DNA from: Patescibacteria group bacterium
GTDB taxonomy: Bacteria > Patescibacteriota > Minisyncoccia > UBA6257 > GWB1-50-10
Reading direction: 5' to 3'
Length of the DNA stretch: 6,044 bases
Assembly (NCBI GenBank): GCA_023380415.1
Contig: JAMCRC010000028.1
Coordinates: forward strand, 1-6,044
Each line of letters opens with the position of its first letter. The stretch's first letter is position 1. The notes beneath the pieces are model-generated. The model ran no database searches, was not told the DNA's origin, and saw only the letters and a program-made list of their open reading frames with translations. The translations under genes were made by a program, and so were the position numbers. Below are positions 1 to 4,310 of this stretch, one piece after another.

Positions 1-781
1 CGAATGAAATGATGGCCGATAATTGGGCCTTCTTAACGTTCCCCTGCCGGTCGATGTGGGCGACCGTTTGGCCGCGCCTCGCCTTCCCGGCGTATATCCG
101 ACCCACGGCCACCTTGCCCTTATAGTTGTCGTAGATCAGCGAAACGGTGAGCATTTGGAGAGGCTCATCGTCGTGGGCCTCCGGAGCCGGGATGTAGGAA
201 AGGATGGTATCGAATATCGGAGCGACGTTCGTCATCGCAGTGAGGTCCGGTTTCGCTCCGGCCTTCCCCTGGACAGCCGAGGCGTAGATGACCGGGAATT
301 CTATCTGCTCGTCGGTCGCTCCGAGCTCTATGAAAAGGTCGTAGGTCGCGTTCAATACCCAATCCGGCCGGGCGTCCGGCTTGTCGATCTTGTTGATCAC
401 CACGATCACCTTGTGGCCGGCCTCGATGGCCTTTCGGAGGACGAATTTTGTCTGCGGCATCGGCCCCTCTTTGGCGTCGACGAGAAGAAGGACGCCGTCC
501 ACCATGCTCATTATGCGCTCCACTTCGCCGCCGAAGTCGGCGTGGCCTGGCGTATCGACGATATTTATCTTAGTGCCGCGGTAATGGACGGCGGCGTTCT
601 TCGAAAAGATAGTAATGCCGCGCTCGCGTTCGAGCTCGTTAGAGTCCATGATGAGCTCCTGGGGCGCGTCGCCTTTAAGCTTGAATCCCTCCGATTGCTT
701 CAAGAGCGAGTCGACCAGGGTCGTTTTCCCGTGATCGACATGCGCTATTATGGCGATATTCCTGATATTCTTCTTGTCCAT
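1..781 (-). CDS. typA: TypA/BipA ribosome-associated translational GTPase, N-terminal part (3' end outside window)
   Basis: The reading frame runs off the left edge, leaving 260 residues of a protein that is normally about 600. The N-terminus reads [20 protein letters not shown], typical of TypA/BipA. The GTPase motifs are in order: P-loop AHVDHGKTT (13-21), switch I RGITI with T57, DTPGH (76-80), NKID (130-133) and SA (168-169). The start of domain II follows ([20 protein letters not shown]). TypA is a cytoplasmic EF-G-like GTPase that binds the ribosome and supports 50S assembly and stress or cold growth; that role is family knowledge. The RGITI plus [12 protein letters not shown] context and lack of a tetracycline-resistance or LepA signature favour TypA over LepA, EF-G or TetM. 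There is no Shine-Dalgarno sequence before the ATG; a U-rich stretch and a hairpin sit there instead. A promoter lies 60 bases upstream. Confidence 0.96.
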   Translation of the reverse strand, partial: MDKKNIRNIAIIAHVDHGKTTLVDSLLKQSEGFKLKGDAPQELIMDSNELERERGITIFSKNAAVHYRGTKINIVDTPGHADFGGEVERIMSMVDGVLLLVDAKEGPMPQTKFVLRKAIEAGHKVIVVINKIDKPDARPDWVLNATYDLFIELGATDEQIEFPVIYASAVQGKAGAKPDLTAMTNVAPIFDTILSYIPAPEAHDDEPLQMLTVSLIYDNYKGKVAVGRIYAGKARRGQTVAHIDRQGNVKKAQLSAIISF

Positions 782-785
782 AGTT

Positions 786-828
786 AAAAACGGCAGGGAG
801 CTGGATTCCCTGCGGGAGCCGAACTCCC
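786..828 (-). promoter_or_regulatory. Structured typA 5' leader with terminator-like hairpin
   Basis: Read on the minus strand, the predicted leader of about 53 nt forms two consecutive hairpins. Hairpin 1 is GGGAG-UUCGG-CUCCC (814-828). Hairpin 2 is GCAGGGA, a 7-nt loop, then UCCCUGC (793-813), followed after two bases by UUUUU (786-790) and, four bases later, the typA ATG. Hairpin 2 plus the U-run has the form of an intrinsic terminator. The 5' arm of hairpin 1 (824-828) could instead pair with CUCCC at 796-800 inside hairpin 2, so mutually exclusive folds are possible. No ribosome-binding site is visible in the leader. Attenuation or translational occlusion of typA is inference. Confidence 0.45.
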
Positions 829-841
829 AAACGTCCCTTTG

Positions 842-870
842 ATTAAATCAAAATATCGGCGTTTAGTCAA
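842..870 (-). promoter_or_regulatory. Sigma-70-type promoter of typA
   Basis: On the minus strand, TTGACT (865-870) and TTTAAT (842-847) are separated by exactly 17 bases, and each matches consensus at five of six positions. The -10 box is preceded by TGA, giving an extended -10 (TGnTTTAAT). The expected transcription start is near 834-837, a GGG. The -35 box overlaps the T-run of the terminator of the preceding gene, so the two signals are packed together. Confidence 0.75.
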
Positions 871-898
871 AAAAATGGGCTTACCGTTCGGTAAGCCC
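869..898 (-). terminator. Rho-independent terminator of the 100-residue hypothetical gene
   Basis: The minus strand reads GGGCTTACC-GAAC-GGTAAGCCC (stem 877-885 with 890-898, nine perfect pairs, 4-nt loop), then A and seven T (869-875). It begins six bases after the stop codon of the upstream minus-strand gene. On the plus strand the T-run is absent, so it works in one direction. Confidence 0.92.
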
Positions 899-904
899 CA
901 AGGC

Positions 905-1207
905 CTAGAGGTTCGGATGCAATTCGGGATGTTCGAAAATATCGGTTATGTCGGAAACCGCCGTGGCGACGGCCTGGTCACCATGATGCTGTTCGTCGTT
1001 TTTCGGAAGGTCTATTTCCACCCAGCGGCCGTCCCACGATACGTTCACGGCGATATTTTCGAGATCGATCGGGTCGTATTGGAACTTGTTCAGTTTCATG
1101 GCTACGACCGATGCGATCGCGCCGGCCAGTTTATGATGCCAGTGCCTTTTCACGGAGCCCGTACCCAGAACCCTTTCGACCTTTTCGCGCGCTACGGCGA
1201 TCTTCAT
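905..1207 (-). CDS. Hypothetical histidine-rich small protein, 100 residues
   Basis: I do not recognise this family. The gene is well supported by its signals: the minus strand has AAGGAGG (1214-1220), six bases before the ATG, an extended -10 promoter just upstream and a clear terminator directly after the TAG stop. The product has no signal peptide or membrane segment and should be cytoplasmic. The N-terminal half is basic and alanine/valine-rich (residues 1-41); the middle (42-68) looks like alternating beta-strand residues with WDGRWVEIDLP; the tail is acidic. Seven histidines are clustered in HWHH (22-25), HH (74-75) and EHPELHP (92-98), so metal binding is possible but unproven. It stands alone as a single-gene transcription unit, divergent from the membrane-protein gene at 1279. 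Confidence 0.85.
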   Translation of the reverse strand: MKIAVAREKVERVLGTGSVKRHWHHKLAGAIASVVAMKLNKFQYDPIDLENIAVNVSWDGRWVEIDLPKNDEQHHGDQAVATAVSDITDIFEHPELHPNL

Positions 1208-1244
1208 AGCCGCCCTCCTTATTGTTTAAAGTATTCCTAGGAGA

Positions 1245-1253
1245 ATTATACCA
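1245..1253 (-). promoter_or_regulatory. Extended -10 promoter of the 100-residue hypothetical gene
   Basis: The minus strand reads TGGTATAAT: a perfect TATAAT (1245-1250) with the TGn extension (1251-1253). No good -35 box is visible at 16-18 bases, which is acceptable for an extended -10 promoter. The predicted start near 1238 gives a leader of about 31 nt containing the strong Shine-Dalgarno sequence. The start falls in an 8-bp palindrome, TCCTAGGA (1235-1242). Confidence 0.7.
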
Positions 1254-1260
1254 TCTCGTG

Positions 1261-1269
1261 TGATATAAT
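1261..1269 (+). promoter_or_regulatory. Extended -10 promoter of the DoxX-like gene, probably leaderless
   Basis: The plus strand reads TGATATAAT: a perfect TATAAT (1264-1269) with a TGn extension. The ATG of the downstream gene begins only nine bases after the box, so transcription should start at or within a few bases of the start codon. The place where a -35 box would lie (about 1241-1246) overlaps the -10 box of the divergent promoter, so polymerase probably cannot occupy both at once. Confidence 0.7.
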
Positions 1270-1278
1270 GTTTGCAAT

Positions 1279-2361
1279 ATGCTCCTCAAGCCAACTTGGA
1301 GAAGATTGGCGGGGTTATTCGTATCCGTCTTCGGGGCGGTCCTATCCCTCCCAGGTATCGCCTCTGCCCATGAGGTCTACGTTCTTTCGTCCTCGTCGAT
1401 CGCCGAAGCCATTGCCACGCCGTCGTTCAATATTCTCGCGGTCATCGGTCGGGAAGCGCCCCGTTTTCTCATCTGGGCCGGTATTGCCATCGCGCTCGTA
1501 GCGACCGTTTATTTGATCTCGATGTGGCCCGCCTTGGGCGAGCGGCTTGGCCCATTATTTAAGAGGATCAAGCGATACGGTCCGTTGATCGCCCGTTTTA
1601 CTATCGGAATTTCTTTCTTGGCTTGCGCTTATTATCAAGCGACATTCGGACCGGAGCTGCCGTTTTCATCCACCTTCGGCCCTTTGTCCGGTCTTATAAC
1701 CATCGTCTTCGCCGTTTTGGGCGTCCTGGCCATATTGGGACTCTGGGTGCGGCCGGCTGCATTTACCGCCCTAGTCATTTTCGGCTGCACCGTTTGGTCC
1801 CACGGTATCTATATGCTCACCTATGCGAATTATCTAGGCGAGATGATAGTGCTGCTGATAATGGGCACTCATGAGTTCGGTTTGGATTCCCTTATCGCTC
1901 GGCGGCGCCAGGCCGGTCTCCCTGCGGCCAAATCAAGTTGGCTTTCGAGAACCCAACAATACCTGGTTCCGCGGAGCTTTATGTTCCTGCGCGTCCTTTT
2001 CGGCGCGGCTCTCATTTACGCCTCGGCCTACGCCAAGATCATCCATAACAACCTGGCGCTCTTTACCGTGGAGCAATACCACTTGGACAAACTGCTCGGG
2101 TTCAGTCCCCACTTCCTCGTTGTCGGCGCCGCGCTAGTCGAGATCGCGATCGGTCTTTTCTTCATCCTCGGATTCGAGATCCGCTTCACGGCCGTCTTTC
2201 TCCTCTTTTGGCTCACGCTTTCGCTCATCTTCTTCGGCGAGATCGTCTGGCCTCACCTCATCCTCATCGGCATCCCGATCGCCTACATTTTCTACGGTTA
2301 CGACCGGTATTCGCTCGGCGGATATCTGTCCAGGAAAAGGCGGTACGAGCCGGTATTGTGA
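1279..2361 (+). CDS. Polytopic membrane protein with signal peptide and two DoxX-like units
   Basis: The 360-residue product starts with a clear signal peptide: K4, R8R9, a hydrophobic core, and an AXA-type site ASA (28-30) followed by HEVYVL. About eight or nine membrane segments follow, near 62-83, 102-122, 136-157, 160-177, 185-197, 235-252, 279-298, 303-320 and 325-340. Two stretches (about 101-197 and 232-342) each resemble the four-helix DoxX/DoxD fold, with GLWVRPAA and GFEIRFTA as matching positions after the third helix, suggesting an internal duplication. DoxX-type proteins are linked to quinone or thiol redox chemistry in membranes, but no function can be assigned here. The complete signal peptide fixes the start at 1279, even though no ribosome-binding site precedes it; initiation is probably leaderless. 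TGA and TAG stops stand in tandem at the end. Confidence 0.85.
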   Translation: MLLKPTWRRLAGLFVSVFGAVLSLPGIASAHEVYVLSSSSIAEAIATPSFNILAVIGREAPRFLIWAGIAIALVATVYLISMWPALGERLGPLFKRIKRYGPLIARFTIGISFLACAYYQATFGPELPFSSTFGPLSGLITIVFAVLGVLAILGLWVRPAAFTALVIFGCTVWSHGIYMLTYANYLGEMIVLLIMGTHEFGLDSLIARRRQAGLPAAKSSWLSRTQQYLVPRSFMFLRVLFGAALIYASAYAKIIHNNLALFTVEQYHLDKLLGFSPHFLVVGAALVEIAIGLFFILGFEIRFTAVFLLFWLTLSLIFFGEIVWPHLILIGIPIAYIFYGYDRYSLGGYLSRKRRYEPVL

Positions 2362-2364
2362 TAG

Positions 2365-2393
2365 TTGCTTTTTTCCGCCAGATGGCGTATAAT
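2365..2393 (+). promoter_or_regulatory. Promoter of the 134-residue hypothetical gene, probably leaderless
   Basis: A perfect TATAAT (2388-2393) lies seven bases before the ATG at 2401. TTGCTT (2365-2370) is a partial -35 match with 17-bp spacing. A 5+2+5 inverted repeat, CGCCA-GA-TGGCG (2376-2387), fills the spacer and abuts the -10 box; it could be an operator. The promoter begins just four bases after the upstream stop codon, and no terminator separates the two genes. Confidence 0.65.
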
Positions 2394-2400
2394 ATGGTCA

Positions 2401-2805
2401 ATGGAAAAAAATATTGAAAAAGTGGCAATGCCGGAAGACAAGGAAAGAAAGCCCTTGCTCAAACCGGAAGACCTGTCTAATAAATTGCACGATGTGTTCA
2501 TGTCTCGAAAAGACGTGAGGCAATGGCTTATGAATAACGAACGGGGCCGTGTCACTCAAGAATACCTTGCCAGCATCAAGAACACGGTTGACACCGCGAT
2601 AATGATGGACGGCGATGAGTTCGGCGAGCAGGTCGCCGCACACATCAAAGACGACATAGATTTCAACAACCGGCTTTTCAACAACGACAAGCACGAAACG
2701 GACTTTAAGATCGAAGCGGATAAGTTCCTGGATGAGGCGTATATCCGCCCCGACGAAAAGACGGAAAACGCAGCTTCTACGCAAGAAGAGAGTATCGCCA
2801 ATTAA
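2401..2805 (+). CDS. Hypothetical charged small protein, 134 residues
   Basis: I do not recognise this family. The product is rich in Asp, Glu, Lys and Asn, is probably mostly helical, and has no signal peptide or membrane segment. A basic/acidic N-terminus (1-25) leads to a helical middle (LSNKLHDVF to QVAAHIKDDID) and a disordered-looking acidic tail (PDEKTENAASTQEES). The start at 2401 is chosen because TATAAT lies seven bases before it; the in-frame TTG at 2365 lies in the -35 box and would be outside the transcript. A later ATG at residue 9 also lacks a ribosome-binding site. The gene ends with TAA, two bases before the stem of the bidirectional terminator, so it is a complete unit. It may also receive read-through from the membrane-protein gene. 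Confidence 0.8.
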   Translation: MEKNIEKVAMPEDKERKPLLKPEDLSNKLHDVFMSRKDVRQWLMNNERGRVTQEYLASIKNTVDTAIMMDGDEFGEQVAAHIKDDIDFNNRLFNNDKHETDFKIEADKFLDEAYIRPDEKTENAASTQEESIAN

Positions 2806-2835
2806 AAGAAAGGCCGGTCCTACCGGCCTTTCTTT
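2804..2835. terminator. Bidirectional intrinsic terminator between convergent genes
   Basis: GAAAGGCCGGT (2808-2818), loop CCT, ACCGGCCTTTC (2822-2832) form 11 perfect pairs, extendable by A-T pairs. The plus strand continues TTTATG; the minus strand continues with TTTTAATT. It therefore serves both the hypothetical gene at 2401 and uvrC. On the minus side the stem encodes the last few uvrC codons (KKGR-stop). Confidence 0.93.
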
Positions 2836-4016
2836 ATGAAATTCCTGCCTCGGAGTTCCCGGTGATATTTAATGGCGAAACGGTGCGATTCGTCCCTGAC
2901 CTGGATGAGCGTTTTTAATCCGGTGAAGGCGGGCACTTTGCCAACGACGTCGTTCCGTTTCCTTTCCGGGCCCTTCACGAGGCCGATGACCGGTATTTCC
3001 CGGCCGCTTGTCGCGACCATCTTTTTAACGGCGCTCACCTGCCCCTTGCCGCCGTCTATGAGCATCAGGTCAGGCGTTGGCCATTCATCGTGCTTCAGGC
3101 GGCGGGTTATGACCTCCTGGAGCATGGCGAAATCATCCGGCTGGCCGACGGTCCGGATGCGGAATTTGCGGTATTCCCCTTTCGCCGGACGGTTGTTTTC
3201 AAAGACCACCATCGAGCCGACGGCGCTCGTGCCGCTTATATTCGAAATATCGTAACCCTCGATCCTCCTGCCCCGGTAAGACCGGTCTTCGATGGAGTCC
3301 TCCTTTATCAAGGCGACATCCTGGATGTGGCGCAGGGCGAAAAGCTGGCGTTTGTACTTTTCGGCTTTCTCGAATTCGGTCCTCCGGCTCGCCTCCTTCA
3401 TGGCCTTTTCGAGCCCGCTTACGATGCGGGCCTTTTTGCCGGAAAACAGCAGCTCGATGTTCCTGATGTTCTTCATATAGTCGGTTCGGCTCACGGCGCC
3501 GATGCAGGTCCCGGGGCAAAGGCCGATGCCGTAATCGAAACAGGCCCGAGCCGACGGCTTTGCGGGCGTGGCATGGGTCGGATAAGGGAAAATGCGGCGG
3601 ATCAGGCGCAGGGCTTCGCGGACGCTCGCGGCCGATGTGAACGGTCCGTATCGCTTGCCGTTCGGCTTGTCCTTGCCCCTGACGAGCAGGACGCGCGGGA
3701 ATTTTTCTTTGGTTATCTCCACGTAGAGGAAGCTCTTATCGTCCTTCTCGAGAACGTTCCAGGGCGGCTGGTGTTTTTTAATGAGCGCCGCCTCGAGGAT
3801 CAGGGCTTCGAGTCCCGTATCCGTGTGCCGGTGCTCGATCTTATTGATGCGGCGGACCAGCCCGTCGATGCGGGCATCGTGCGGGCGGAGGAAGTAGCTC
3901 GAAACGCGCCTTTTCAGATTGACCGCCTTACCGACGTACAAGATCTTCCCGGCGGCATCTTTCATGATATATACCCCGGGAGTATCGGGGAGATTGGAAT
4001 ATATAATATTGGTCAT
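2820..4016 (-). CDS. uvrC: UvrC, excinuclease ABC endonuclease subunit, short form without (HhH)2
   Basis: UvrC makes both incisions around a DNA lesion in nucleotide excision repair, acting on the UvrB-DNA complex. From the chosen start the protein has 398 residues. Domains: GIY-YIG nuclease (PGVYIMK 13-19, ILYVGKA 25-31, E75 in LILEAALIK); Cys cluster with C159, C167, C171; UVR/UvrB-binding helix (about 200-228); RNase H-like endonuclease with D256 (EGYDISN), D295 (QPDDF), D321 (LIDGGKGQ) and H378 (RDESHRF). All four C-terminal catalytic residues are present. The protein ends about 20 residues after H378, so the usual C-terminal tandem helix-hairpin-helix domain of ~600-residue UvrCs is missing; the terminator follows at once, so this is the natural end. 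The usual first Cys of the Fe-S cluster is replaced (Thr147/His148). MTNIIYS is the likely core start, with no Shine-Dalgarno sequence; an in-frame ATG at 4037 (MPRPSKTMTNI) lies in the repeat element. Confidence 0.95.
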   Translation of the reverse strand: MTNIIYSNLPDTPGVYIMKDAAGKILYVGKAVNLKRRVSSYFLRPHDARIDGLVRRINKIEHRHTDTGLEALILEAALIKKHQPPWNVLEKDDKSFLYVEITKEKFPRVLLVRGKDKPNGKRYGPFTSAASVREALRLIRRIFPYPTHATPAKPSARACFDYGIGLCPGTCIGAVSRTDYMKNIRNIELLFSGKKARIVSGLEKAMKEASRRTEFEKAEKYKRQLFALRHIQDVALIKEDSIEDRSYRGRRIEGYDISNISGTSAVGSMVVFENNRPAKGEYRKFRIRTVGQPDDFAMLQEVITRRLKHDEWPTPDLMLIDGGKGQVSAVKKMVATSGREIPVIGLVKGPERKRNDVVGKVPAFTGLKTLIQVRDESHRFAIKYHRELRGRNFIKKGR

Positions 4017-4022
4017 GGTTTT

Positions 4023-4049
4023 AGATGGCCGCGGCATACCTAGAAAACA
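4023..4049 (+). repeat. Left terminal inverted repeat of the 271-bp element
   Basis: It begins AGATGGCCGCGGCATACCT and pairs with 4267-4293 in inverted orientation. Its outer half contains the perfect palindrome GCCGCGGC. Read outward on the minus strand it carries ATGCCGCGGCCATCT, whose ATG (4035-4037) is in frame with uvrC. Confidence 0.8.
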
Positions 4050-4099
4050 CGCTATCAAATCCCCCACCGAGGGATTTGCGCTCGCTCTCGGTCTCACTC

Positions 4100-4118
4100 G
4101 CTTCCGCCTTTTCCGTCG
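4100..4118 (+). repeat. Left subterminal inverted repeat
   Basis: GCTTCCGCCTTTTCCGTCG matches the reverse complement of 4223-4241 at 17 of 19 positions. It lies 50 bases inside the left terminal repeat. Confidence 0.75.
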
Positions 4119-4126
4119 GGCGGCAA

Positions 4127-4174
4127 CTCTCGGAGCGCCGATAGCTTGGTTCCGTCAGGATATCGGCGCGAGAG
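4127..4174. repeat. Central hairpin of the element
   Basis: CTCTCG (4127-4132) pairs with CGAGAG (4169-4174), and CGCCGATA (4136-4143) pairs with TATCGGCG (4161-4168), with a 3-base bulge (4133-4135) and a 17-base loop. There is no T-run on either side, so it is not an intrinsic terminator. Confidence 0.7.
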
Positions 4175-4222
4175 CGTAGCGGTGCGGCGAGCCGCTGGAG
4201 CGAGCCGACACCCGGTGACGAA

Positions 4223-4241
4223 CGGCGGAAGAGGCGGAAGC
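4223..4241 (-). repeat. Right subterminal inverted repeat
   Basis: This is the partner of 4100-4118. Between it and the central stem lie about 48 bases, against eight on the left side; they contain the short direct repeat GCGAGCCG, which suggests unequal growth of the right arm. Confidence 0.75.
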
Positions 4242-4266
4242 ACCCTGGCCGCTCGGCCTGCGAGAC

Positions 4267-4293
4267 GGTTTTTCAGGTGTGCCGCGGCCATCT
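4267..4293 (-). repeat. Right terminal inverted repeat of the 271-bp element
   Basis: Read on the minus strand it begins AGATGGCCGCGGCACACCTG, matching the left repeat. Outward on the plus strand it reads GTGCCGCGGCCATCT, so this end offers GTG where the other end offers ATG. Confidence 0.8.
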
Positions 4294-4297
4294 TCGG

Positions 4298-4310
4298 CAT
4301 TCATTCCTCC
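4298..4310 (-). promoter_or_regulatory. Strong Shine-Dalgarno and ATG coupled to the patatin stop, now leading into the repeat element
   Basis: The minus strand reads GGAGG (4306-4310), AATGA containing the patatin TGA stop, then ATG (4298-4300). Spacing is five bases, ideal for translational coupling. The ATG opens a 68-residue frame (MPKMAAAHLKNR..., ending at 4094) that lies inside the repeat element and looks noncoding. I read this as the orphaned original start of uvrC (see findings). A genuine small gene remains possible but unlikely. Confidence 0.55.

Larger units (their letters stand above)
4023..4293. mobile_element. 271-bp MITE-like inverted-repeat element, noncoding
   Basis: The segment is bounded by 27-bp imperfect terminal inverted repeats (4023-4049 and 4267-4293; 23 of 27 match, the outer 14 perfectly). 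Inside is a 19-bp subterminal inverted pair (4100-4118 with 4223-4241; 17 of 19) and a central stem (4127-4143 with 4161-4174). The left arm also holds its own hairpin, CAAATCCC...GGGATTTG (4056-4078). The nested symmetry means the whole element could fold as one long hairpin. Open frames across it are Arg/Pro/Ala-rich with no recognisable domain, and no transposase is present. No clear target-site duplication beyond a possible single A is visible. This fits a non-autonomous element (MITE-like) or another family of dispersed intergenic palindromes; a second copy would settle it. Confidence 0.65.

Noticed and set aside
23..787. 254-residue open frame on the plus strand
   Set aside because: It is antisense to typA, whose GTPase motifs are unmistakable; the frame has no domain, and no ribosome-binding site at its start.
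814..900. Possible tRNA suggested by the run of hairpins and a GTTCGG-like loop
   Set aside because: The stems do not make an acceptor/D/anticodon/T arrangement, and the region is accounted for by a terminator, promoter and leader.
839..1240. 133-residue plus-strand frame
   Set aside because: It overlaps a terminator, a promoter and a minus-strand gene with perfect start signals; it is a shadow frame.
2365..2400. TTG start for the 134-residue gene at 2365
   Set aside because: The TTG is part of the -35 box and upstream of the predicted transcription start; the extra residues are encoded by promoter sequence.
3090..4043. 317-residue open frame on the plus strand
   Set aside because: It lies antisense to uvrC and is a shadow of its codon bias; all UvrC catalytic motifs are on the other strand.
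4017..4097. Extended uvrC start at 4097 (27 extra residues)
   Set aside because: The extra codons come from the repeat element; the conserved UvrC N-terminus begins at MTNIIYSNLPDTPGVY, close to the usual family start.
4127..4174. Central stem of the element as a transcription terminator
   Set aside because: No T-run follows it on either strand.
4094..4300. 68-residue frame after the patatin gene, with an excellent Shine-Dalgarno sequence
   Set aside because: It runs entirely within the inverted-repeat element, is Arg/Pro/Ala-rich and has no recognisable fold. The ribosome-binding site is better explained as the old uvrC start signal.
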